A stretch of DNA of 64,000 nucleotides from Brevundimonas terrae (GTDB lineage: Bacteria; Pseudomonadota; Alphaproteobacteria; Caulobacterales; Caulobacteraceae): positions 620,001 through 684,000 of the forward strand of contig NZ_JAASQT010000002.1 in the NCBI RefSeq assembly GCF_011761985.1. The letters are read 5' to 3'. The translations under genes and the position numbers were made by a program. Below the pieces are notes generated by a model that was not told the DNA's origin, made no database searches, and was given only the letters and a program-made list of their open reading frames with translations. Shown here piece by piece: positions 19,318 through 27,619 of the stretch (within the stretch, counting starts at the first letter, position 1; each line of letters starts with the position of its first letter).

Positions 19318-20878
19318 CGACTCTACGCTTTTCGAAAATCTGAATCTTGCTGTCGGTGCCGAACGCATCGGGCTTGTCGGTGCCAATGGTTCCGGCAAAT
19401 CGACCCTGCTTGATCTGATCGCACAGAAACGTGCGCCCGATGACGGACATGTGTCGGTTGCGGGTGATGTGGTGCGTCTGGATCAGCAAACGGGCGCGTT
19501 TACCGATATGTCCGTCGCCGAGGCCCTGAATGTCGGCGAGGACTGGGCGCGGATTACCCGTATTCTGGACGGTGTTGCCAGCGACGACGACTTGGAGCGG
19601 GCGGACTGGGATCTAGAGCCGCGTATGCACAAGGCGCTGTTGGCGCTTGGCCTGACAGGACTTGATCCTGCCCGCCCTATGTCCAGCCTTAGTGGCGGCG
19701 AGCGGACGCGAGTTTATCTGGCCGGTTTAAAACTGACGCAGCCCGATATTGTGCTGCTGGATGAGCCGACCAACCATATGGATGCCCAAGGTCGCGAGGC
19801 CGTTATGGCTCTTGTCCGCGATTGGGAAGGCTGTCTGATCGTGGCCTCGCATGATCGCGACCTGTTGCAGCATGTGGACCGGATCGTAGAGCTGTCACCA
19901 CTGGGGCCGCGCATTTATGGTGGCAATTACGAGCTTTACCGTGCCACGCGCGATGCCGAGCGACAGTCAGCAGATGCGGCCTTGTCACAGGCCAAGCGAG
20001 CCATGGATAGCGCCAAGGTAGAAGCGCAAAGCCAGCGCGAGGCCCGCGACCGGCGCGATGGTGCCGGTAAGCGGGCTTCGCTACAGGGCGGCCAGCCCAA
20101 AATCCTGCTTGGTCGGCGTAAAGGTATAGCCCAGCAGAGCGCAGGACGCGAAAACACCTTGGCCATGCGCAAGATGGATACGCTCCAGAGCGACTTGTCA
20201 CAGGCCCAAGCGGCGGTTGCCCGCACCCGAAACCCTGACATCAGGATCAGCAGCACAGGTCTGGGCTCGGGCCGCGAGATTGTGCGGCTGGAACAGGCTG
20301 TGGTCCGGCATGGCGAGCGAACCATAGTGGGGCCGCTGGATATGCGTCTGGCCGGACCATTCCGTTTGGCGATTACCGGACCGAACGGTGCGGGTAAATC
20401 CACATTGATGGCGTTGCTATCAGGGCAGGTTGAGCCTGATAATGGCTTGGCCGAAGTTCTGGAACCTGCGGCCGTGCTGGATCAGGATGTCAGTCTTCTG
20501 CATCCTGAAGAGACGGTGCGCGATGCATGGCTGCGCCTCAATCCCGGATGCACCCCGCAACAGGCACAGGCGGCTTTGGCGGGTTTTCTGTTCCGCAATA
20601 CAGCCGCGATGAAGTGCGTCGGCGAGTTATCCGGTGGCGAGCGCCTGAGGGCAGGGCTGGCCTGTGTGTTGGGCGGTGAAAAACCGGCACGTTATCTGTT
20701 GCTGGATGAACCGACGAACCATCTGGATATCGCGTCGGTGGAAGCCATCGAAACCGCATTGGCCGATTATGACGGTGCGCTTGTGGTCATCAGTCATGAT
20801 CGCCATTTTCTGGATGCCATCGGCATAGAGCAGGAGTTGAGCCTAGCCCCAGCTGTCCATAGCGCCCTTGCGTCGTGA
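19241..20878 (+). CDS. ABC-F family ATPase
   Basis: ABC-F proteins are soluble twin-ATPase factors that act on the ribosome and have no transmembrane partner. The 545-residue product has two nucleotide-binding domains. The first has Walker [10 protein letters not shown], signature [13 protein letters not shown] and Walker [13 protein letters not shown]. The second has [21 protein letters not shown] and [13 protein letters not shown] charged linker (about 230-300, with a [13 protein letters not shown] segment) joins them. The start could be ATG 19241 or GTG 19265; neither has a clear ribosome-binding site. The 3' end overlaps the convergent EAL gene by 36 bases. Whether it is housekeeping or antibiotic-protective cannot be told from sequence. 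Confidence 0.92.
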   Translation: MPTNLKPSVSASAYATLVSVAARTTDDSTLFENLNLAVGAERIGLVGANGSGKSTLLDLIAQKRAPDDGHVSVAGDVVRLDQQTGAFTDMSVAEALNVGEDWARITRILDGVASDDDLERADWDLEPRMHKALLALGLTGLDPARPMSSLSGGERTRVYLAGLKLTQPDIVLLDEPTNHMDAQGREAVMALVRDWEGCLIVASHDRDLLQHVDRIVELSPLGPRIYGGNYELYRATRDAERQSADAALSQAKRAMDSAKVEAQSQREARDRRDGAGKRASLQGGQPKILLGRRKGIAQQSAGRENTLAMRKMDTLQSDLSQAQAAVARTRNPDIRISSTGLGSGREIVRLEQAVVRHGERTIVGPLDMRLAGPFRLAITGPNGAGKSTLMALLSGQVEPDNGLAEVLEPAAVLDQDVSLLHPEETVRDAWLRLNPGCTPQQAQAALAGFLFRNTAAMKCVGELSGGERLRAGLACVLGGEKPARYLLLDEPTNHLDIASVEAIETALADYDGALVVISHDRHFLDAIGIEQELSLAPAVHSALAS

Positions 20879-22444
20879 CGACGGGGTGTTGATCTGCGTG
20901 CGCGGTTCCGGCTCTGCCTTGCCGAACAGCCAGCCCTGACCGTGGGTGACGCCGAGCGAATGCAGGGTGATGGCTTCGCTTTCGGTTTCGACCATCTCGG
21001 CCACTGTCACCATGTCCAGCGAACGGCAAAGTTCTACCAGATGGGCAATCATGGTGCGGTGGCGGGAATTATCCGTCAGGCCGCGTACCAGAGACCCGTC
21101 GATCTTGACGATGTCGGCATTCAGGCCGCGCAGATAATCGAAACTGGCCGAGCCGACACCGAAATCATCAATGCAGATTCTGACGCCTGCATTTTTCAAG
21201 GCTGTCAGGCGGCGATTGGCCGAGCCGATATCGGCAAGGGCTGCGGTTTCGGTCACTTCGATCAGCAAACGGTTACGGGTTTGCGGCGTATCGGCCGTCA
21301 TGGCCAACAGAGCCGAGACATAGGAGTCGTTGGATAGCGACGCGCCCGAGACGTTGACGGCGACATTCAGAGAGGCATTTTCCGGCCTGTTCAGGCGGTT
21401 GATGGCCATTTCGGCGACCGTGCGGTCAAAGCTTTCGATCAGGGCCAGTTCTTCGGCCATGCGAATGGCGGGGCCGGGGCTGGTTGAACGCGGGAAGCGC
21501 GACAGGGCTTCGTGATGGTGAACCGTGCGGGTCTTCAGATCGACAATCGGTTGATAGTGCAGCTCGAAATCGCGGTCGCGGACAATATTGCGGAACCGCT
21601 CGGCGTCCCTGAGCGTACGCTGCAAAGCCTCGGCGAAATGCGCTTCGGGGTTTTCCAGATTGTCTTCGCGCAGGCAGGCCTCGATCGCAAAACGCATGGC
21701 CCGCAGTGCCGATGCCGGATCACTGCCCAAGGGCGAGTTACCGGATTTTGAGGTTAGCGGTACGCCCTTGTTCTCGCCTATGGCGCGGATCTCGGCATCG
21801 ATATCGCGACCATTATCGGGGGCATGCACAACAGCATAGCGGTCATGTGCCAGTCGGCCCGCAGACTGACCGTCCAGAGAGATAGAGCGCAAAGTGGCGT
21901 TTAGACCGGCGTAAATCTCGGGGCGCTGTTCAGTGGGAACACGGTCCATACCGGCGACATCGACAAAGGCGAGTGCCAGTTTCTGGACATCGCTTTCTGT
22001 GCCGTCGTGCAGGCGGAACCTGAGATTGGCCAGCATGTCCTGTGCTTCGGGCAGTTCATCCGAGCTTGAATCTGGATGTGTGACGGGACGGATCGTGGCG
22101 GTCTTGTCGATATAGGACAAGGAACAGGAAACCGCCGGTGCCAGTTCAGGCAGCCGAAAAACATTCAGTCTTGCCATGCGTTGATGGTTGCCACCGCAAT
22201 CAATGGCGACATCCACAGACGGGCTGCGATGGCCCGCTGGCAGGGACTGGATCAGGGCTTTGAGGGCAGCGGCCCCTTCGGGGCTGAGCCGGTCAGCGAG
22301 GGGATGACCAACCCATTGGGCCACGGGTGCCGTAGGCACAGGTCCAGCGCCCAAGGCGAAGCGTACGACACCTTGTTTGTCCAGCTCGATCAACGCATCT
22401 GCCGAAGCGAAGGCCAAGCCTAAAAGGCGTGTGGCAAGCGTCAT
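20843..22444 (-). CDS. EAL-domain cyclic-di-GMP phosphodiesterase
   Basis: The EAL domain (about 292-515 of 533) hydrolyses cyclic-di-GMP. Its key residues are intact: E312 in HHHEAL, N364 in VAVNVSG, E396 in IEVTET, D426-D427 in IDDFGVG, K448 in VKIDG, E483 in VAEMVE and Q503. Residues 1-115 look like a PAS-type sensor domain. About 150-215 ([14 protein letters not shown] to [14 protein letters not shown]) looks like a GGDEF domain that has lost its signature. It is soluble, unlike the membrane-anchored Caulobacter TipF. The flagellar genes that follow on the same strand suggest a motility or surface-attachment role, which is inferred. Confidence 0.9.
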   Translation of the reverse strand: MTLATRLLGLAFASADALIELDKQGVVRFALGAGPVPTAPVAQWVGHPLADRLSPEGAAALKALIQSLPAGHRSPSVDVAIDCGGNHQRMARLNVFRLPELAPAVSCSLSYIDKTATIRPVTHPDSSSDELPEAQDMLANLRFRLHDGTESDVQKLALAFVDVAGMDRVPTEQRPEIYAGLNATLRSISLDGQSAGRLAHDRYAVVHAPDNGRDIDAEIRAIGENKGVPLTSKSGNSPLGSDPASALRAMRFAIEACLREDNLENPEAHFAEALQRTLRDAERFRNIVRDRDFELHYQPIVDLKTRTVHHHEALSRFPRSTSPGPAIRMAEELALIESFDRTVAEMAINRLNRPENASLNVAVNVSGASLSNDSYVSALLAMTADTPQTRNRLLIEVTETAALADIGSANRRLTALKNAGVRICIDDFGVGSASFDYLRGLNADIVKIDGSLVRGLTDNSRHRTMIAHLVELCRSLDMVTVAEMVETESEAITLHSLGVTHGQGWLFGKAEPEPRTQINTPSSRRKGAMDSWG

Positions 22445-22534
22445 ACGGTGGAATCAAAGCCTTGACTGAAGAACGGGTTGTAAATTGAAGGTTCATCACC
22501 ATACACGCAAGGCATTATGATGGCGCGTGTTTAA

Positions 22535-22975
22535 TCAGGCCTTACGATCCAGCGCGACGGCGCGTCCGTCGCCGGATGCAGCATGACCGGATGCCATATA
22601 GCCAGTCCCCATGGCGCGGTTGCTGGCCACTTCGGAAGCAATCGTACGCACCAGTCCTTCGGAAATACGGCGCGCGGCCTCGATGGCTTCGGAATGAACC
22701 GCTAGCGTTTCGTCAAACCGCTCGGTGGCGCTGATTAGAGTTTGCTTCAATTCCAGCGGTGCATTGGCAACCAGTCCGGGATTGGCTTTGAGGCGGGCGG
22801 ACTCGCGGCGATACTCGTTCGCCAGTTCTGCGGTTTCGGCCATGCCGTGCGCCATGTCGGCTGCCTTGTGGCTGCGAACCAGTTCAAGTTCTTGCAGCAG
22901 ACGCGCATCCAGTCGTTCCGTCAGACCAATCAACTTTTGTAGTTGAAGGCCCGCCATTTCAGCGTCCAAACTCAT
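22535..22975 (-). CDS. FlgN-like flagellar protein (third gene of the flgI operon)
   Basis: The 146-residue product is almost entirely helical and rich in Ala, Glu and Leu: LQLQKLIGLTERLDARLLQE, then a long heptad-like segment ending near residue 115, then a Gly/Ala/Ser tail. Similar short coiled-coil proteins at the end of flgI-flgJ operons in Caulobacterales are annotated as FlgN-type or FlbY flagellar proteins. I assign it mainly from position and shape. Its start overlaps the flgJ stop (ATGA), which implies coupled translation. A role as export chaperone for hook-associated proteins is likely but not shown by a specific motif. Confidence 0.6.
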   Translation of the reverse strand: MSLDAEMAGLQLQKLIGLTERLDARLLQELELVRSHKAADMAHGMAETAELANEYRRESARLKANPGLVANAPLELKQTLISATERFDETLAVHSEAIEAARRISEGLVRTIASEVASNRAMGTGYMASGHAASGDGRAVALDRKA

Positions 22976-23283
22976 ACGAGGCCTTCCTGTGCCTTAAGCA
23001 TGTGCGACATGACCTTGTCCGCAAGGCCGACACCGCCAGCCTTGGAGGTTTCCTTGGCCATGGCCTCGACCAGAAACCCGCGCCACATTTCTTCGCCCGC
23101 GCCACCGCCGAAGGGAGCCTCGGTGCTGAGCCCTTCGAACATGGGCTTGAGCATCTGGGACAGGTAGCTAGCCTCGAAATCCTGCGCGATCTGGCGCATT
23201 TGGTCGGGGCTTTTGGCCTTGGGTGGCGTTCCAAAACCGCCAAGCGGACGGATCAGGGCGGGGTTCAGTTCGGAAGCGTCCAT
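22972..23283 (-). CDS. flgJ: Rod-binding protein, FlgJ N-terminal domain type
   Basis: FlgJ-type rod-binding proteins help cap and assemble the flagellar rod through the periplasm. This 103-residue version has only the rod-binding domain (QIAQDFEASYLSQMLKPMFE, then GGGAGEEMWRGFLVEAMAKE) and lacks the muramidase domain found in enteric FlgJ, as is usual in alphaproteobacteria, where it has also been called CheL. It overlaps flgI by 1 base upstream and the FlgN-like gene by 4 bases downstream, a compact three-gene operon. Confidence 0.9.
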   Translation of the reverse strand: MDASELNPALIRPLGGFGTPPKAKSPDQMRQIAQDFEASYLSQMLKPMFEGLSTEAPFGGGAGEEMWRGFLVEAMAKETSKAGGVGLADKVMSHMLKAQEGLV

Positions 23284-24404
23284 CAGATCACCTCGATTTC
23301 GGCTTGCAGGGCCCCTGCGGCCTTGATGGCTTGCAGGATGGAGATCATGTCGCGTGGGCTGACCCCGAGGGCGTTCAGGCCGTTGACCAGTGATGAGAGA
23401 GAGGTTTGGCCGCCCACAATTTGCATCTGACGCCCCATTTCTTCTTCGACAGTCACCGAGGACTGCGGGGTGACGACCGTCTGGCCGTTACCAAACGGGT
23501 TGGGTTGGCTGACCATCGGGTTTTCCTGAACCGATACGGTCAGGTTGCCTTGGGCAATGGCGACAGTTGAGACGCGTACGGCCTCGCCCATAACGATCAC
23601 GCCATTGACCTCGTCGATGACGACCTTGGCGGGGGTATCGACAGATACAGGCAGGTTTTCGACGCTGCTGATGAACCCCGCGACTGACTGGCCCTGCGGC
23701 GTGCGAACGGCGATGACCGTGCCGTTCTCGGCATGGGCGGTGCCGGGGAAGGTCTGGTTGATGGCCTGCGCTACGCGCTGGGCTGTAGTGAAGTCAGGAT
23801 TGCGCAGGGCGAGGCGCAAAATGTCCATGTCTTGCAGGTTGAAGCCGGTTTCCAGCTCGACCACGGCACCCGAAGAAATGCGGCCTGCGGTCGGCACGCC
23901 GCGTGTAATGGATGAACCCGAACCCCCTGAAGCCGAGACGGCACCCGTTTGAACGGCGCCTTGGGCGACGGCATAGACCTGGCCGTCGGCACCTTGCAGG
24001 GCGGTGACCATCAGCGTGCCGCCGAGCAAGCTCTTAGCATCGCCCATGGCCGATACTGTCACATCCAGACGTCCACCGGGGACGGCGAAGGGCGGTAGTT
24101 CGGCGGTGACGATGACGGCGGCGACGTTCTTGGTGTTTGCGGTGGTGCCGCGAATATTGACGCCCTGACGCTCCATCATCCCTTCGACCGACTGGCGGGT
24201 GAAGGGGGAGTTACGAAGGGAGTCGCCGGTGCCGTTGAGGCCGACCACCAGACCATAGCCCATCAACTGGTTGGTACGCACACCTTCAACCGACGCCACA
24301 TCCTTGATGCGCGACTGGGACAGGGCGTCCGAGGGCAGGGCAGCCACGGCCAAAAAGGCGAGGGCTGCTGCCGGAGCTATAAGAGTGGTAAGAAACTTCT
24401 GCAT
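23283..24404 (-). CDS. flgI: Flagellar P-ring protein FlgI
   Basis: FlgI forms the P-ring around the rod in the peptidoglycan layer. The start chosen gives MQKFLTTLIAPAAALAFLAV, an export signal peptide, and the mature part begins SRIKDVASVEGVRTNQLMGYGLVVGLNGTGD (quoted in part), the family hallmark. Later motifs include KNVAAVIVTAELPPFA, GDAKSLLGGTL and the C-terminal NALGVSPRDMISILQAIKAA. The length of 373 residues is normal. A sigma-54 promoter lies just upstream, and fliX is divergent, so this is a late-class flagellar operon. Confidence 0.96.
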   Translation of the reverse strand: MQKFLTTLIAPAAALAFLAVAALPSDALSQSRIKDVASVEGVRTNQLMGYGLVVGLNGTGDSLRNSPFTRQSVEGMMERQGVNIRGTTANTKNVAAVIVTAELPPFAVPGGRLDVTVSAMGDAKSLLGGTLMVTALQGADGQVYAVAQGAVQTGAVSASGGSGSSITRGVPTAGRISSGAVVELETGFNLQDMDILRLALRNPDFTTAQRVAQAINQTFPGTAHAENGTVIAVRTPQGQSVAGFISSVENLPVSVDTPAKVVIDEVNGVIVMGEAVRVSTVAIAQGNLTVSVQENPMVSQPNPFGNGQTVVTPQSSVTVEEEMGRQMQIVGGQTSLSSLVNGLNALGVSPRDMISILQAIKAAGALQAEIEVI

Positions 24405-24441
24405 ACGACAGGCGTCCCTGTTTAGGTGTTCGCGATTAACC

Positions 24442-24459
24442 ATGCGAACTTCGTGCCGA
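24442..24459 (-). promoter_or_regulatory. Sigma-54 promoter of flgI
   Basis: On the minus strand the sequence is TCGGCACGAAGTTCGCAT. It matches TGGCACG-N4-TTGC with the invariant GG (-24) and GC (-12) separated by exactly 10 bases. The predicted transcript start is about 30 bases upstream of the flgI ATG. Sigma-54 promoters drive late flagellar genes in Caulobacterales. Confidence 0.75.
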
Positions 24460-24587
24460 AGAAATTTCGTAGTGTTTTCAATAGTAGGTAAATTCTTGGA
24501 GTAGGCAGTGCGGCAAAATATGCCGGGGCGTTAACCAAGATTTCAGCCCCGCAGTCCAGATTGCAGGCTAGATCAGGAGCAAGTCTG

Positions 24588-25013
24588 ATGAAGGTCAATG
24601 GTGTAGGCGGCCCCGCCGTCCCCTCTGCGTCCAGACCGGCGTCCAAAAACGCTGACGGTTTTCGCCTGCCCGGTGCAGGCGGGGCGGGGGCAGCAAGTGC
24701 AGCCAGTGCTTCCAGTGCCAGTGCGGGCTTGACGGGGCTATCTGCGCTGATGGCATTGCAGGGGGTCGAAGATCCGATGGAGCGTCGCCGCCGTGCCATC
24801 CGGCGTGGATCGACACTGCTGGACAAATTGGACGAGTTGAAACTGGGGCTTTTGGGCGGAGAATCCTCGCCTGTGAACCTTCAGGGGCTGGCCCGTGCCA
24901 TGAGCGAGACACGCGATGGTGATGAAGAGCCGGGCCTGAAGGCCGTGCTCGATCAGATTGATCTTCGCGCTGCGGTTGAAATAGCCAAGGCGGAAAGTCG
25001 TCGTAAATCCTAG
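24588..25013 (+). CDS. fliX: Flagellar assembly regulator FliX
   Basis: In Caulobacter, FliX couples completion of the early flagellar structure to the sigma-54 activator FlbD. The start has AGGAGC upstream and gives MKVNGVGGPAV, as in FliX. The 141-residue protein has a Gly/Ala/Ser-rich N-terminal half and a conserved C-terminal half: LMALQGVEDPMERRRRAIRR, then LLDKLDELKLGLLGG and the final helix VLDQIDLRAAVEIAKAE. It is divergent from flgI, whose sigma-54 promoter fits regulation by FliX and FlbD. Confidence 0.9.
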   Translation: MKVNGVGGPAVPSASRPASKNADGFRLPGAGGAGAASAASASSASAGLTGLSALMALQGVEDPMERRRRAIRRGSTLLDKLDELKLGLLGGESSPVNLQGLARAMSETRDGDEEPGLKAVLDQIDLRAAVEIAKAESRRKS

Positions 25014-25175
25014 AGATTTTACAGCAAGACCGCTTTTCTTGGGTAAATCATGCAATCATAGGTATGGATTTACGGAGTTATCCACCAATCTGTATAGCGT
25101 TGCTATATCAAAGGATGAATAGTGGGATTGCGCACTAGGGAATCGTTTAATATAGGCGGCACTGCGCCACAGGGG

Positions 25176-25188
25176 GGCGCGACCAAAC
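25176..25188 (+). promoter_or_regulatory. Leader element shared by dksA and gltX (copy 1)
   Basis: GGCGCGACCAAAC lies 13 bases upstream of the dksA start and downstream of a possible -10 (TATAGG near 25151-25156). The same 13 bases occur in the gltX leader at 25735-25747. Confidence 0.45.
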
Positions 25189-25201
25189 GAGCGTTAAGCC
25201 A

Positions 25202-25636
25202 ATGAACGCAACCGCGACCTTGATCCGTCAAGAAACGGCAATGTACCGGCCTTCGGATGACGAACCGTTTATGAACGATCGGCAACTGGCCTATTTCAAG
25301 GGCAAGCTGCTGCAGTGGAAGGAAGACATCCTTCTCGAAGCACGTGGAACGGTGACGAACCTTAAATCGGAAACGGAAAACCATCCTGATCTGGTGGATC
25401 GGGCATCTTCCGAAGCCGATCGGGCACTGGAGCTGCGGACGCGTGATCGCCAGCGCAAGCTGATTTCCAAGATCGACGAAGCACTGCGTCGTATCGAGGA
25501 AGGGTCATACGGATATTGCGAAGAGACGGGTGAACCTATCGGTCTGGGCCGACTGGAGGCCCGACCGACGGCAACCTTGTCCGTAGAGGCGCAAGAGCGA
25601 CACGAGCGCCGCGAGCGCGTTCACCGCGACGACTGA
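25202..25636 (+). CDS. dksA: RNA polymerase-binding regulator DksA
   Basis: DksA binds the RNA polymerase secondary channel and acts with ppGpp in the stringent response. The 144-residue product has the coiled-coil region (FMNDRQLAYFKGKLLQWKED), the acidic tip segment LVDRASSEADRALELRTRDR, and the globular part GSYGYCEETGEPIGLGRLEA followed by RPTATLSVEAQERHERRE. Only one Cys remains of the four zinc ligands of E. coli DksA, so this is the zinc-free type also known from other alphaproteobacteria. It stands between fliX and gltX with its own terminator. Confidence 0.95.
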   Translation: MNATATLIRQETAMYRPSDDEPFMNDRQLAYFKGKLLQWKEDILLEARGTVTNLKSETENHPDLVDRASSEADRALELRTRDRQRKLISKIDEALRRIEEGSYGYCEETGEPIGLGRLEARPTATLSVEAQERHERRERVHRDD

Positions 25637-25642
25637 GATTTG

Positions 25643-25674
25643 AAAGGCCGCTTCGTTCCGAGGCGGCCTTTTCT
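25643..25674 (+). terminator. Intrinsic terminator after dksA
   Basis: AAAGGCCGC (25643-25651) pairs with GCGGCCTTT (25663-25671) and runs into TTCTTTG. It lies 6 bases after the dksA stop. Confidence 0.85.
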
Positions 25675-25734
25675 TTGTTTTGTCGATGGTGTCGGGGCAA
25701 TAATGGTCTCGGTCCCTTGACTTCGCTCCACGGC

Positions 25735-25747
25735 GGCGCGACCAAAC
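25735..25747 (+). promoter_or_regulatory. Leader element shared by dksA and gltX (copy 2)
   Basis: GGCGCGACCAAAC lies 27 bases upstream of the gltX start and is identical to 25176-25188 in the dksA leader. CCAC occurs a few bases upstream in both copies. Confidence 0.45.
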
Positions 25748-25774
25748 CGCCTCGTTTTGAGGTCAAAGGCTGCC

Positions 25775-27109
25775 ATGTCCGTTAAGGTCCGTTTCGCCCC
25801 GTCACCGACGGGTAAGCTGCACGTAGGTAATGTGCGTACCGCTCTGGTGAACTGGTTGTTCGCCAAGGGGCAGGGCGGCTCGTTCGTGCTGCGCATTGAC
25901 GATACCGATCTGGTTCGTTCGACCAAGGAGTCGGAAGACAATATCGAGATCGATCTGAAGTGGTTGGGTCTGGAATGGGACGAGCGTTACAACCAGTCCA
26001 AGCGTTTTGACCGTTACGAGGCCGCAGCCGATAAGCTGAAGGCGTCGGGGCACCTGTATCCTTGCTATGAAACGGCCGAAGAGCTGGATCTGCGCCGCAA
26101 GGTGCAGTTGTCGCGCGGTATGCCGCCGATCTACGACCGTGCGTCTTTGAACCTGACCGACGAACAGAAGGCCGCATACGAGGCCGAAGGCCGCAAGCCG
26201 CACTGGCGCTTCAAGCTGGAAGGCAAGCGCGTGTCGTGGGAAGATCTGGCCCGTGGTCATGCCGAGGTGGATACCGCCTCGATGTCGGACCCTGTGCTGA
26301 TCCGCGCGGACGGCCTGTTCCTCTACACGCTGCCGTCGGTGGTCGATGATATCGATATGGAGATCACCCACATCATCCGTGGCGAGGATCACGTTACCAA
26401 TACCGGTGCGCAGATCGAGATTTTCGAAGCTCTGGGTGCCAAGATGCCGGGCTTTGCGCACATGCCGCTTTTGGTGGGGGCCGATGGATCAGCCCTGTCC
26501 AAGCGCCTTGGTTCGCTGGCCATCATGGATATGCGCGCCGACGGCTATGAGCCGATTGCGATCACCAGCCACCTCGGCAAGATCGGTACCTCGGACAATC
26601 TCGAAATTGCGGCATCAATGCAGGAACTGGGCGAAGGTTTCAGCTTCTCCAAGATGGGCCGCTCGCCTGCGCGTTATGACGAAGCCGATCTGGGCCGTCT
26701 GAACGCTCAGGCATTGCAGGTCATGCCGTACGAAGTGGCCAAGCCGCGTCTTGCTGAACTGGGCGTCGATCTGGGCGAGGACTTCTGGAATGTGGTGCGT
26801 CCGAACCTGAATTTCTTCAAGGAAGTTGAAGGGCTGGCTGCGATTGTGAATGGTCCGATCACGCCGGTGATCGAAGATGCGGCCTTTGCCGAGGCGGCGC
26901 TGAAGCTGTTGCCCGAAGAAATCGGTGCCGATGTCTGGTCTGTCTGGACTGGTGCCGTAAAGGCCGAGACGGGTGCCAAGGGCAAGGGGCTGTTCATGCC
27001 TCTGCGTCTGGCCCTGACCGGACAGGCGCATGGGCCGGATATGGGTGCTATTGTGCCGATGATCCCGCGCGAGCGTCTTGTGGCCCGCCTTAAGGGCGAA
27101 ACGGCCTGA
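25775..27109 (+). CDS. gltX: Glutamyl-tRNA synthetase
   Basis: GltX charges tRNA-Glu with glutamate (and tRNA-Gln in organisms that use the amidotransferase route). The start gives MSVKVRFAPSPTGKLHVGNV with the HIGH-equivalent motif HVGN. Further motifs are RIDDTDLVRSTKESEDNIEI, HIIRGEDHVTNTGAQIEIFEALG (quoted in part) and ALSKRLGS, the KMSKS equivalent. At 444 residues it is on the short side. Many alphaproteobacteria carry two gltX paralogues, and the N-terminus of this one resembles the shorter type. An alternative in-frame start at 25757 adds MRSKAA, without support. Confidence 0.93.
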   Translation: MSVKVRFAPSPTGKLHVGNVRTALVNWLFAKGQGGSFVLRIDDTDLVRSTKESEDNIEIDLKWLGLEWDERYNQSKRFDRYEAAADKLKASGHLYPCYETAEELDLRRKVQLSRGMPPIYDRASLNLTDEQKAAYEAEGRKPHWRFKLEGKRVSWEDLARGHAEVDTASMSDPVLIRADGLFLYTLPSVVDDIDMEITHIIRGEDHVTNTGAQIEIFEALGAKMPGFAHMPLLVGADGSALSKRLGSLAIMDMRADGYEPIAITSHLGKIGTSDNLEIAASMQELGEGFSFSKMGRSPARYDEADLGRLNAQALQVMPYEVAKPRLAELGVDLGEDFWNVVRPNLNFFKEVEGLAAIVNGPITPVIEDAAFAEAALKLLPEEIGADVWSVWTGAVKAETGAKGKGLFMPLRLALTGQAHGPDMGAIVPMIPRERLVARLKGETA

Positions 27110-27134
27110 TCCATCGGATCGCCAGGTAATAAAG

Positions 27135-27165
27135 AAAGGCCGCTCCATCGGGAGCGGCCTTTTTT
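27135..27165 (+). terminator. Intrinsic terminator after gltX
   Basis: AAAGGCCGCTCC pairs with GGAGCGGCCTTT around a short loop, and TTTTTT follows. It may also act on the minus strand for the gene ending at 27201. Confidence 0.9.
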
Positions 27166-27200
27166 GTAGTTGTCAGTTTATCGGCGCTGGGCGGGATAAA

Positions 27201-27494
27201 TCAGTCGGCGTTGCAAACGGCCAGTTCTTCGGCGGTCAGCTCGGTGCCTTTATAGGCAAAGGCCGAGACCTTGCCGATGCGGGCGACAACGCGGCGGCAA
27301 GCGCGCGGTGCCGGTTGGGCCGAGCCACCCGAAGCCGTGCACGAGGTGCCTTCACAGCGCCATGCAGCGCCATCGACGATCAGACGGCCGGCCGGAGCCT
27401 TGGCGGTGTCAACGAGGGTCGCGCGGGTAGCCGGCGCGTCGGCAAAGGCAGGGGCTGCAGCGAACAGAACAGCAGCGATAGCAATGGCACGCAT
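27201..27494 (-). CDS. Small secreted protein of a Caulobacterales family
   Basis: The 97-residue product begins MRAIAIAAVLFAAAPAFADA, a cleavable signal peptide. The mature part contains three Cys residues (WRCEGTSCTASGG and ACRRVVARIG) and ends ELAVCNAD with a fourth, so two disulphides are likely. It resembles short secreted proteins of Caulobacterales (one such family is, as I recall, called CC_3452), with a conserved WRC and PxRxCRRVVAR pattern. The function is unknown. The start was chosen for the signal peptide and a GGAGA sequence 5 bases upstream. Confidence 0.75.
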   Translation of the reverse strand: MRAIAIAAVLFAAAPAFADAPATRATLVDTAKAPAGRLIVDGAAWRCEGTSCTASGGSAQPAPRACRRVVARIGKVSAFAYKGTELTAEELAVCNAD

Positions 27495-27579
27495 GGTAGA
27501 TCTCCTGAACCAAAAACCGGGGAGGACACGCAACAGAAAGGGGAGTTATGTGCGTTGTTTTTGGAGACTGTCAACATAG

Positions 27580-27608
27580 GTGAACGCTGATTTGTTAACG
27601 GCGTTCAC
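27580..27608. promoter_or_regulatory. Perfect 8-base inverted repeat
   Basis: GTGAACGC (27580-27587) and GCGTTCAC (27601-27608) flank 13 bases. It sits between the LOG gene and the small secreted-protein gene, both on the minus strand. No T-run follows on the minus strand, so an operator for the secreted-protein promoter is more likely than a terminator. Confidence 0.4.
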
Positions 27609-27619
27609 TTTGTCGCACT

